DNA of 7,589 bases from Candidatus Brocadiaceae bacterium (lineage in GTDB: Bacteria > Planctomycetota > Brocadiia > SM23-32): positions 1-7,589 of the forward strand of contig PUNP01000771.1 of the NCBI GenBank assembly GCA_003551785.1. Direction: 5' to 3'. Position numbers and translations under genes: made by a program. The notes under the pieces are model-generated. The model did not search any database. It had not been told where the DNA came from and saw nothing but the letters and a program-made list of their open reading frames with translations. This document shows positions 1 through 7,233 of this stretch, piece by piece; position 1 is the first letter of the stretch; every line of letters starts with the position of its first letter.

Positions 1-3000
1 ATCAGTCCCAATGATGTTTGATTCTGGTATGAACAGGTGCAGGTGCGCGTATAATCCGGAGCATTGAGCACACCGTCGGCTGCGACCAGGTTGTTGGTGC
101 ATCCGGCCCTGAACCCACCCAATGTTGCTGTTCCGCTGTCATCGGTGAGGTCGGTGTATCCGGCTGATCCGGTTCGGAAAAGCAGCATGTGGGCGCTGGT
201 ATTGAACGTATTGCAGCCGTAGGTTCGGGAATAACGCCATGAGCGCTCTTCGCCGGTTAAAAAATGACGATGAGTGTGCATTTGCCCCGTTTCAATGCAT
301 TTAGCCCAACCATAAACCGGGTGCCCCGGAATGATCATATCGGCAACCAGCGCCAGATGTGCCGTGTCCGTTTCGCGTTGCCACACGATCTCGCCGCTGC
401 GTCCGCAATGGGCATATATCCTCTGCCAGTGATCCTCTTTGGGGATGGTACGCTTGCCCGCCCCCCTGCCACTTTGAAACAGAATTTCATGCTGCTCTGA
501 GTAACTCAGCCATGTTCCAAAAAAACCAACTCCGGTTACTTGCCATAGTTCTTCGCCGGAATGCAGGTCAAAGGCCAACAATTTTTGGTCTTTGTCGGGG
601 GCCTGACCGCGCCGCTCCAGTTTTTCGAGTTCCATTTCTGCAATATTATCGATGACATATACACGTTCAGAACAAGAGACAATGGCATTGTGGCGAAAGC
701 CGATGCCGGCTTCCGCAGACCAGAGTTTTTCCCCGCTATGGCGGTCGAAAGCTATCAATAGACGGCTCGATACAGCGTTAAAATTTATACCGCCGAGAGG
801 TTCATCATCGTGAATCAGCGGTTCGCCGGTAGCCAGAAGAACATCGCCCGAAACACTGATGTGTCCCCAGTCCTCTTCGCGTTCGACGTATTTCTCACTC
901 ACGGGAAAAGAGAGCGCCGTCGCTCCGGTATCGGGATCGAGACGTTTAATTTGCCCCTGATACCGCACGTAAACGCCATCCGGCAGCGTAACGAAAGGGC
1001 TGCCGATGAAATTAGCACCGGGAAGGTTGGTCATATACACTTCCTCACCTTCGCTCCATTTCTCTTCCAACTCAAGATTGGTGAATGGATGGCCGATGCC
1101 GGGAAATTCACGGACCCAGATGGAGCGTCCGGTATAAACGCATCGCGCACTCAGGGTTTCCACTCCAGGCAGGATCATACGCCCCCCCGCGATCTGTGGT
1201 ACCGGGCCCTGTGAATGACGCGGGACTATATTGTCATGCCCGGGTCCACCGAACCACAGTGGCGCAAACGGCGGGCGCACCTTTTTATCTCTGGAAAACG
1301 TGGTATTTGCGCTGCTGCCATACTGGTGAGTCCATTGGTCGGTATCCGTAAGCGGCCCGTCCCTTCGGGCTAACAGAAAATTATCCTGTATTTCCACCGA
1401 AACCTGATCGACATTTGCCGTCTGTGCAGCATGATGAAAAGTGTCCTGATTCTCCTGGGATATCCCCAGAAACGCCAATCCACCATAGGGTCTAAGCCGG
1501 TCAAGTATCTTCCCGAGTTCATTTGAATCGGCATTTATTCCTGCGTCCTCCAGGTTTTCGGCGATCACCATGCTGAACAGGTAGGGTTTGACGGTGAATT
1601 CGGCGGGGTCGGCCTGGATAACTGCGGCGCGGCATCCGTACAGGCCCGCCCCGGCGAGCTCTTCACGCAAGCGTCGCACGCTTTCGGTGTCACTCTCCAC
1701 CACCACCGCGTGCAGTTCGGTAGAAGTGAGAATACCCCGCAGAAGGTCGCCGGAACCGGCACCCAAAAACAGCGCATAGCCCTCCGTCTCACTGAGCTCG
1801 TCCGTCAGTTCCGACGTCCACCGGTTCCATTCTTCGGCAGGGGAGGCGAGATTTGAAGGTTGGTCATTGTAGCGCTGTGGCGGCACCTGATGTTCACCAA
1901 AACAATAGAGCGCGCCCGTTTCGGTAGTCACAAACAAGAACCCACCGGCAGTCAGAGCATCGAAAACGGGGCCGCACAATTGATCTTCAACGTCATTGAC
2001 GCGTTCCCAAAGTACATCAACATAATCATTTTGGAGTGTTCCCGTTCCTTCTTCAGCGCCGGTTTCAATACAGTAGCGCAGGCCATGATTGTAGAAATAG
2101 TCCCCCTGAATTCGAACACGATATCCCCCTTCGCGTTTGGGCCCGCGCACACGGCTTCTCAGCATCGTCCCGTCGCTGCGGTCAAATAATGCCGGGAATG
2201 ACCTTCCTCCTGATACCACAAGGCGGTCGCCTTGAGCCGCCAGGTAACCCTGCGGCGCCACTCCGGCAAAGGAATATGCTCCACCATGCGGCTGGGCCTG
2301 CCATTCGGTTGAATGACCGGTGTTAGCCCACCGGATACCGCCTGTTTCGGCATTGAGTGCATAAACGAACGTGCCGACGAACGGCCATACACCTGATGCG
2401 AAATAGACCGTACCATCCTTAACTACGGGCCCGCCGCGTGCCGCCCACATGCTGATGATGCGTTCATTACCCAGCACACGATTGGCGGCCGGTGCGCCGT
2501 TAAACTTCCATAGCAAATCTCCGTCCGAGGCATCTACGCAGTAGAGGTGCCCGTCATCTGAAACAAAAAATATCTTCCCATCCCACCCTGCGGGCGCCAG
2601 CCGCACCGGTCCATCGGCAAAAAAACGCCAATTCTTCGCACCACTTTCCGCATCGTAAGACGTAACGCTGTCGGTTCTCATCGAGGCAACGAACACCGAA
2701 CCGTCCATGACAATCGGGGAATAAGAAAGATCAAACTCCAGCTTATCCGCATCGTCCCATTGTTTCGCCCATGCGCGACGCGGAGATGGGAGCTCACGCA
2801 CCCATTGTAAGTGGAGGGTCTCAGAGAGCTCCGCAGCTGCGGGTGAGGCACCGCTTCGTGCAGCATCAAAACCCCACATAGGCCAATCCTCCGCCCCTCC
2901 GGCCGGTCGACTGCACAGCATGAGAATAACAGCCAGGAAAATAAAGGATGTTGGAATGAAATGTAAAAAATCGGTACATCGCCTTAATTCAGAATTCAAC

Positions 3001-3059
3001 CTTTCAACTGCTTTTCCCTTTTCGCCTTCACGAGTGAACAATATATCATCATAAACCAT
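1..3059 (-). CDS. Exported PQQ-like beta-propeller protein with methyltransferase-like insert (3' end beyond window)
   Basis: Seen: hand translation from the ATG at 3059 stays open for 1019 codons to the window edge, so the gene is intact but cut by the window. A hydrophobic segment at residues 37-49 ends in an AxA-like site (GGA before EDWP), giving a signal peptide. PQQ-type blades (pattern AxDxxTGxxxW) occur near residues 132-146, 172-186 and 232-246, then again near 638-650, 768-782, 827-841 and 881-895. Between the two blocks, about 405-566, lies a Rossmann-like methyltransferase fold with motif I LGAGSGD (432-438), an acidic residue after the next strand (E455) and LRPYGG (522-527). A Cys-rich segment follows: C949, C987, C1007, C1009. 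The upstream neighbour at 3373-7233 is a paralog, and a malectin-like C-terminus is expected beyond the window. Start is uncertain: in-frame ATGs at 3119 and 3107 and a TTG at 2999 are alternatives. Function is unknown; it is probably periplasmic or surface-exposed. A catalytic quinoprotein dehydrogenase is less likely. Confidence 0.88.
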   Translation of the reverse strand, partial: MVYDDILFTREGEKGKAVERLNSELRRCTDFLHFIPTSFIFLAVILMLCSRPAGGAEDWPMWGFDAARSGASPAAAELSETLHLQWVRELPSPRRAWAKQWDDADKLEFDLSYSPIVMDGSVFVASMRTDSVTSYDAESGAKNWRFFADGPVRLAPAGWDGKIFFVSDDGHLYCVDASDGDLLWKFNGAPAANRVLGNERIISMWAARGGPVVKDGTVYFASGVWPFVGTFVYALNAETGGIRWANTGHSTEWQAQPHGGAYSFAGVAPQGYLAAQGDRLVVSGGRSFPALFDRSDGTMLRSRVRGPKREGGYRVRIQGDYFYNHGLRYCIETGAEEGTGTLQNDYVDVLWERVNDVEDQLCGPVFDALTAGGFLFVTTETGALYCFGEHQVPPQRYNDQPSNLASPAEEWNRWTSELTDELSETEGYALFLGAGSGDLLRGILTSTELHAVVVESDTESVRRLREELAGAGLYGCRAAVIQADPAEFTVKPYLFSMVIAENLEDAGINADSNELGKILDRLRPYGGLAFLGISQENQDTFHHAAQTANVDQVSVEIQDNFLLARRDGPLTDTDQWTHQYGSSANTTFSRDKKVRPPFAPLWFGGPGHDNIVPRHSQGPVPQIAGGRMILPGVETLSARCVYTGRSIWVREFPGIGHPFTNLELEEKWSEGEEVYMTNLPGANFIGSPFVTLPDGVYVRYQGQIKRLDPDTGATALSFPVSEKYVEREEDWGHISVSGDVLLATGEPLIHDDEPLGGINFNAVSSRLLIAFDRHSGEKLWSAEAGIGFRHNAIVSCSERVYVIDNIAEMELEKLERRGQAPDKDQKLLAFDLHSGEELWQVTGVGFFGTWLSYSEQHEILFQSGRGAGKRTIPKEDHWQRIYAHCGRSGEIVWQRETDTAHLALVADMIIPGHPVYGWAKCIETGQMHTHRHFLTGEERSWRYSRTYGCNTFNTSAHMLLFRTGSAGYTDLTDDSGTATLGGFRAGCTNNLVAADGVLNAPDYTRTCTCSYQNQTSLGL
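1362..1847 (-). other. Methyltransferase-like (Rossmann) domain inside the downstream propeller gene
   Basis: Residues about 405-566. The glycine loop YALFLGAGSGD is a textbook class I motif I. It is followed by HAVVVESD with a strand-terminal acidic residue, then FSMVIAENLED and LRPYGGLAFLGI. After it the chain returns to propeller sequence at DQWTHQYGSSANT, which matches DQWTHSFGDAANT in the paralog. No catalytic residue for a particular acceptor can be named. Confidence 0.68.
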
Positions 3060-3064
3060 AAGTA

Positions 3065-3069
3065 TCCCC
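3065..3069 (-). promoter_or_regulatory. Possible ribosome binding site for the downstream propeller gene
   Basis: On the minus strand GGGGA ends five bases before the ATG at 3059. This is the best purine-rich match next to any of the in-frame start candidates, and it is the reason for choosing 3059. The in-frame ATG at 3119 has nothing comparable; the ATG at 3107 has a weaker GGGAAG about four bases upstream. Confidence 0.4.
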
Positions 3070-3163
3070 GAACTGTAAATGTAAATATCGCGGGTGTTTG
3101 CCGGCATGTGTCTTCCCATGCCATAGACGTAAATCTTCAATAAACCTTTTGGGCACTTTATCT

Positions 3164-3192
3164 ATGATATAGGATTTTGATTTATCAATCAA
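3164..3192 (-). promoter_or_regulatory. Candidate sigma-70-like promoter of the downstream propeller gene
   Basis: Minus strand: TTGATT (3192-3187), a 17-base spacer, then TATCAT (3169-3164), close to the -35 and -10 consensus at ideal spacing. It lies about 105 bases upstream of the chosen ATG in an AT-rich stretch, within the gap between the paralogs. If real, the second gene can be transcribed independently of the first. It rests on consensus matching in AT-rich DNA. Confidence 0.35.
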
Positions 3193-3193
3193 A
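3176..3193. repeat. Perfect 7-bp inverted repeat overlapping the candidate -35 box
   Basis: TTTGATT, TATC, AATCAAA: two perfect 7-base arms around a 4-base centre. The arm at 3187-3193 contains the putative -35 hexamer of the downstream gene. It could be an operator for a dimeric repressor or just AT-rich chance symmetry. Confidence 0.4.
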
Positions 3194-3201
3194 CATTTTA
3201 T

Positions 3202-3216
3202 TGTTGCTTTGCAACA
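3202..3216. repeat. Perfect 6-bp hairpin between the paralogs
   Basis: TGTTGC, TTT, GCAACA: 6-base arms with a 3-base loop. On the minus strand it is followed by AT-rich sequence (ATAAAATGTTTG) but has no clean T run. A weak transcription stop after the upstream gene is possible; a strong intrinsic terminator is not supported. Confidence 0.35.
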
Positions 3217-3232
3217 CGCAGCTGAGGAACCG

Positions 3233-3403
3233 CTATTTACCGTCTGCATCAATTACCTCGCGCGGCAGCATCAGTTCTTTCCCGCTAAGCGCCAGATAGG
3301 GTGGAACCGTTATCAGCATCTGACGTCCGTAGGCGTTCAGAATCTCCCACAAACGCCCGTCCTGTCCCTCCTTTATTTGAGTCGATTCATTCCATTTGAC
3401 GTT
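3233..3403 (-). other. 56-codon open frame overlapping the end of the complete gene, ending in TAG
   Basis: In the -1 frame relative to the complete gene, codons are open from 3403 to 3236, with TAG at 3235-3233. The stretch beyond the TAA at 3373 reads like ordinary protein: DGRLWEILNAYGRQ, then ITVPPYLALSGKEL, then PREVIDADGK. It has no good start codon at a useful distance from the AGGAGG at 3372-3367; the first in-frame ATG is deep inside it. It may be a leftover C-terminal extension detached by a frameshift, a remnant of a lost gene, or chance. I do not recognise a family. Confidence 0.3.
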
Positions 3404-6400
3404 TCACACAGAATTTCCACCCCGCTCAACACCGGCGGTTTCGCACCACCGGAGGACTCAAGCTGGAGTGTAATCTGCTCATCAGCTTTGATTCCCGTGA
3501 CTTCCCGGACAAGTGCGGTGCCGTCAGGTCCCGCTTCCAGCGCGATATCAAGGTCTTTGATGACTCGTTCTCCCTGAACAAAGACATCAAACACACGCTC
3601 CCCCTGCCCCGAACCTTCCGGCTCGGCGAAATAGAACCGCACCGTATACATGCCCTCATTATTATTTTGTTCATCCCCGGGCAGGTATATATTCAGGAGT
3701 GCTTCACCATCCAGACCGGATGCATGAACCCATGGATACTTTTCCCCGCTCAAACGCAGACTGTTCCGCCGGAACCAATTAACCGCTCCTTCCACCTCAA
3801 CCTTCAAAACCGGGGCGGGAACAGTTTCCGGATAATTGACCCAGTAGGTTCCCTTTTCATCACGCCGCACACCGGGTGCGCCGAAATTGATACCTGTTTG
3901 CCTGATCCGGCCCATGCGTTCCATTCGCCTTTCACTGTCCCGGTGGATCAGGGTTTCTGCATCGGCCCTGTGCCAACTCTCTAACTCGGGCATGGAAACC
4001 ATCGCCAGGGAAGTCTGGTTATGAAAAGTGCAGTTGCAGGTTCCCGTCATATCCGGAGCGCTCAGCACACCGTCGGCAGCGGTCAGGTTCTGTGTGCAGC
4101 CGGATCGGAAACCGCCCAGATGACTCGTCCCGTCCTTGCGGGTCAAATCATAATAAGCCGCGGTCGCGGAACGGAAAAAAAGCAGGTTTTCTCCGGCGGT
4201 GGCCGGGCCGCATCCGTAGTTGCGATGATACTGCCAGGTTGTATCCCGGCCGGTCAATGGGTGTGCAACAGTGCGTTCACGACCGGTCAGAAGGTCAAAG
4301 GAAGGCCGTCCCGCGCTGGCGGCCCCGGAACGCTGGTTGATAAGGGTTTCTCCATGGATAATCAGGGGGCCTCTGTGGCGATGATCTCGGTCCCATCTGA
4401 GGGTGCCGTCCCTGCCGTCGTAAACTGCCACCCTCCTCCCATCAAGACGGCCGCCGCCGGCCTGGAGGAGCACGCCATGCTCTGTGGAATAACTCAACCA
4501 TGAACCAAATACGTTCTCCTGTCCCTTTAGTTCCCATTGCAGTTCGCCGTTGTTCAGACCCAGAGCCATCAGTTTCGGAGTATCAGTTCGCTCCTCACCG
4601 CGTCTCTCCATCTGATCCAGAGCCTGTCTGTAGGGAGCGTCGATAAGGAAAACCATGTTGTCGGCAACAGCTACCGCCTCAAAAAAAAGTCCGTTTTGGG
4701 ATTCATAATGCCAGATGACCTCACCGGTGTGTCTATCAAGGACAAAAAGTGATTCTTCCGGAGGGAACCGTCCGCTGCGGCTGTCCGTATGCAAAACGGC
4801 CTGTTCGGGATCACCGAACGAAGTGGCAATGAGATAATCACCGCTTGCCCGCAAATATCCCCATGCCGGACCTTCCGTTTCGCCCTCATTTGGTGGTAGA
4901 GAGAAGGAATCGATGATTTCTCCCGACGCCGGATTCAGCCGATGGCAGTGCCGGTCGTAGGCGACGTATACGGCATCCTGCAGGGAGACATGGCCGACCG
5001 GGAGTGCTCTGGCACCGGGATAATGCATTTTGCCACGCTGGAGGTTATCTGTAGAGGGTCGTTTCGGCAGCGGTCCGTTAAGCAGGAGGTAATCGTTACC
5101 ATGCTGCGGTCCAAGTCCGGGCAGCTGCTTCTCCCATAAAAGCTTTCCCGTATAGACATCAAAAGCCCTTATCGATTCCCGGCGGAGAAGGAATTGGCGG
5201 CCGCCGGCCACCTGCGGGGGCAGGGACAGCTTTGGATTGACCGGCCCACCGTACCATAAAATACCAAGAGGGGAACGAACAGCGCTATCGCCGGAAACAA
5301 GGGTATTAGCAGCATCTCCAAAAGAATGCGTCCACTGATCAGATCCGGATGGCGGCCCTTCTCTGGTAATAATAGTCCTGCCGGCTGCCTGCTCGATGCT
5401 GTAGTTCTCTTTGGCGTTAATCTCCCGGTATTCTTGCCATTCTGAATGCGCATCATCTGTGAGATTCAGGATTGCCCGCCCCCCATAAGGACGCAGAACA
5501 GTGGGCAGAGCGTCCACTAAACTTACATTTTTCTCCGGCTCAACGTTCTCGGAAATAACCAAAGACGCCAGATATGGGGGCATTTGCAAGGAAGAAACTG
5601 TGCCGGTAAGGGCATGCAGCCGCTCGCCGTATAGCCCGTATTGGTTAGCGCGGCGTCTGAATCGGTTAATTTTTTCTTCATCAGGTTCCAGCACGATAAC
5701 GTTAAAATCACTTTGGCAGGCAAGTGCAAGCGCTGTATTACCGGTTTCGATGCCCAGGACAAGTGCATAACCATGCTGCAGGGCGGTTTGCTGCAGAATA
5801 TCTGCCACCCTTTCCTGGCTTTTCTCCGGTATTGAGGGCCGGATTTGCTCTTTTATATAATTAACAGGCTCAGCTTTTTTGTCGCCGAAACAGTAAATAT
5901 GTCCTTCCCGGGTGGAAACATACAGTCGACCGCCGGCTGCCGCCATCGCTTTGGGCCGTCCCTCTATTCTTTGCTGCCATGCAAAGGTCGGCTTCCCGCC
6001 ATCATCAGAAAGCTCTATGGACAGGATTCGGCCGGGACGTCCGAGATACAACCGATTATCCGCTTTGAGGAATAAATCGTAACGCTTGCCCATGTTAAAC
6101 GACCAGAGTGTACTAAGAGGCTTATAGACATCTATGGGGTCGCCTCGCCTGTCTTTAGCTTTGGTAAACCGCGGCCCCTCGGAAATATCAAAAGCGTTCA
6201 GAACGTTCCTGTCCGGCGAGTAAAGCACACCACCGTCGGGTATATCGCCCTGCCAGTTGCCATGACGTCCATGGTTCATTACGCTTTCCCCTTCAATGAT
6301 GTCGAAGGTATAGCCACTGTTGTACCAAAAATACTCACACGCCGCGACTTCAAAGCCGCCGACCCCTTTGCCGCTCCTTATGCTTTCCATATCGAAATAC

Positions 6401-7233
6401 AGGAACTCGCCGGTATGGCGATTAAAAGCCGCCGGCAAAGTTCGCCCATTAGGAACCAAAAGTTTGTCCCCGGATACAACCAGGTATCCCTGCGGTGCAG
6501 CCCCGGCCATAACTCTTCCGCCGTGTGGCTGGACAGTAGGTATCTGTCCAGCACTATCGTTAATCCATACAATCTCCCCGGTTTCAGCTTCAAGAGCATA
6601 TATCGAAACGCCCATGAAAGGCCAGATACCGGCTGCAAAATAAATTGTTTCATCAGCTATAACCGGTGCCCCTCTTACGGGCCACAGCGAGCTCAGGCGT
6701 TTGTTTCCCAAAGCCATATGCTTACCAGGCGCTCCCCTGAATTTCCACTGCAGCTTCCCATCATATGCATCTACACAATAAAGACGGCCATCGTCGGAGC
6801 CGAAATAAACACGCCCGTCCCAAACTACCGGAGCGAACCGGACCGGGGCCTCTGCATAATGGCGCCAGAGCACCTCGCCGTCGTCGGCGTTAAGGGCGGT
6901 AACAGAATCATTCACTGTTGATGCGAAATAAAGTATACCATCGGCCACCACGGGCTGATAGGCCACGTCGAACTGAAGACCGGGGTTCAAGCCGATGTCC
7001 TCCTCCCACGCTTTTTGCTGTCGTGGAAGGTGATGTATCCACTGGAGGTGCATTTTTTCAGGCAGGGTATGGGCAGTGGCCGCAGAACGGGCCGCGTCAT
7101 AACGCCACGCCGGCCAGTCTTCTCCCACGGCTAACGCCGCTGCGAAAATCGAAAGGACAAAAATGGCCCTCAGAAAATAACTTTTACTGTTTGAGTATTT
7201 TTCCATTGTTCTGATTGGTAAATTTATTTTCAT
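3373..7233 (-). CDS. Exported PQQ-like beta-propeller / methyltransferase-like / malectin-like multidomain protein
   Basis: Seen: 1286 codons plus TAA. A Sec-type signal peptide (hydrophobic 21-35, ALA-VG before EDWP) fits starts at 7233 or at the ATG at 7206; neither has a clear Shine-Dalgarno. PQQ-type blades lie near residues 111-125, 151-165, 211-225 and 437-450, then 688-702, 829-843, 888-902 and 935-949. A methyltransferase-like fold sits between them at about 478-625: degenerate motif I LGIETGN (493-499), acidic E516, then LRPYGG (580-585). A Cys-rich segment (C1008, C1046, C1066, C1068) is followed by a charged linker and a malectin-like beta-sandwich at about 1115-1277, opening with INFGAPG and closing with PPVLSGVEI. 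Known of the family: long PQQ-like proteins of this kind are frequent in planctomycetes and relatives, with no established reaction that I know of. Inference: an exported carbohydrate- or protein-binding factor. The downstream gene is a paralog in the same orientation. The frame is also open upstream to an ATG at 7461, but that stretch precedes the signal peptide and looks non-coding. Confidence 0.9.
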   Translation of the reverse strand: MKINLPIRTMEKYSNSKSYFLRAIFVLSIFAAALAVGEDWPAWRYDAARSAATAHTLPEKMHLQWIHHLPRQQKAWEEDIGLNPGLQFDVAYQPVVADGILYFASTVNDSVTALNADDGEVLWRHYAEAPVRFAPVVWDGRVYFGSDDGRLYCVDAYDGKLQWKFRGAPGKHMALGNKRLSSLWPVRGAPVIADETIYFAAGIWPFMGVSIYALEAETGEIVWINDSAGQIPTVQPHGGRVMAGAAPQGYLVVSGDKLLVPNGRTLPAAFNRHTGEFLYFDMESIRSGKGVGGFEVAACEYFWYNSGYTFDIIEGESVMNHGRHGNWQGDIPDGGVLYSPDRNVLNAFDISEGPRFTKAKDRRGDPIDVYKPLSTLWSFNMGKRYDLFLKADNRLYLGRPGRILSIELSDDGGKPTFAWQQRIEGRPKAMAAAGGRLYVSTREGHIYCFGDKKAEPVNYIKEQIRPSIPEKSQERVADILQQTALQHGYALVLGIETGNTALALACQSDFNVIVLEPDEEKINRFRRRANQYGLYGERLHALTGTVSSLQMPPYLASLVISENVEPEKNVSLVDALPTVLRPYGGRAILNLTDDAHSEWQEYREINAKENYSIEQAAGRTIITREGPPSGSDQWTHSFGDAANTLVSGDSAVRSPLGILWYGGPVNPKLSLPPQVAGGRQFLLRRESIRAFDVYTGKLLWEKQLPGLGPQHGNDYLLLNGPLPKRPSTDNLQRGKMHYPGARALPVGHVSLQDAVYVAYDRHCHRLNPASGEIIDSFSLPPNEGETEGPAWGYLRASGDYLIATSFGDPEQAVLHTDSRSGRFPPEESLFVLDRHTGEVIWHYESQNGLFFEAVAVADNMVFLIDAPYRQALDQMERRGEERTDTPKLMALGLNNGELQWELKGQENVFGSWLSYSTEHGVLLQAGGGRLDGRRVAVYDGRDGTLRWDRDHRHRGPLIIHGETLINQRSGAASAGRPSFDLLTGRERTVAHPLTGRDTTWQYHRNYGCGPATAGENLLFFRSATAAYYDLTRKDGTSHLGGFRSGCTQNLTAADGVLSAPDMTGTCNCTFHNQTSLAMVSMPELESWHRADAETLIHRDSERRMERMGRIRQTGINFGAPGVRRDEKGTYWVNYPETVPAPVLKVEVEGAVNWFRRNSLRLSGEKYPWVHASGLDGEALLNIYLPGDEQNNNEGMYTVRFYFAEPEGSGQGERVFDVFVQGERVIKDLDIALEAGPDGTALVREVTGIKADEQITLQLESSGGAKPPVLSGVEILCETSNGMNRLK
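3403..3891 (-). other. C-terminal malectin-like domain
   Basis: Residues about 1115-1277 of the complete gene. The segment begins INFGAPGVRRDEKGTYWVNYP, includes PWVHASGLDG and the strand-rich MYTVRFYFAEPE with VFDVFVQGERV, and ends PPVLSGVEI. Known of the family: malectin-like beta-sandwiches share the pattern of YTVRLYFAE, a Phe-Asp-Val strand and a closing PPxLSGIEI, and often bind carbohydrate. No ligand can be assigned from the sequence. Confidence 0.7.
5359..5802 (-). other. Methyltransferase-like (Rossmann) domain inside the complete propeller gene
   Basis: Residues about 478-625. The order is helix, YALVLGIETGN (glycine loop), NVIVLEPDEEKI (second strand ending in an acidic residue), then ASLVISENVE and LRPYGG. 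This follows the class I SAM methyltransferase order of motif I, acidic loop, motif IV-like strand and the LRPGG-type turn. The glycine loop reads GIETG, not the usual GxGxG, so binding of SAM is doubtful. The domain call rests on motif order and on alignment with the better-preserved paralog at 1362-1847. Confidence 0.6.

Larger units (their letters stand above)
3060..3372. other. Gap between the two paralogs
   Basis: 313 bases with no complete gene. It holds, in the direction of transcription, an AGGAGG directly after the TAA of the upstream gene, the tail of a short open frame, a small hairpin at 3202-3216, an inverted repeat at 3176-3193 overlapping a promoter-like pair, and in-frame ATGs at 3119 and 3107 ahead of the chosen start. 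The lower half is clearly richer in A and T than the flanking genes. Confidence 0.6.

Noticed and set aside
3..221. Haem c attachment in the Cys-rich segment
   Set aside because: Neither paralog has CxxCH; the close pair is C-x-C without a following His.
810..1214. 134-codon open frame on the plus strand
   Set aside because: It is antisense to the downstream paralog, which reads through here with good blade motifs.
2911..2925. Lipobox at C49 of the downstream protein
   Set aside because: The residue before the Cys is Leu, not Gly, Ala or Ser, and a better signal peptidase I site lies a few residues on.
1..3059. Decayed pseudogene of the paralog
   Set aside because: No long start-to-stop frame lies here, but codon-by-codon reading of the minus strand gives one uninterrupted frame to the window edge; only the stop is missing, because it lies outside.
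4021..4503. 160-codon open frame on the plus strand
   Set aside because: It is antisense to the second propeller block and Cys-rich segment; a shadow of a well supported gene.
6262..6921. 219-codon open frame on the plus strand
   Set aside because: It is fully antisense to the complete propeller gene, whose blades are clear on the other strand; its translation shows no domain and is compositionally odd.
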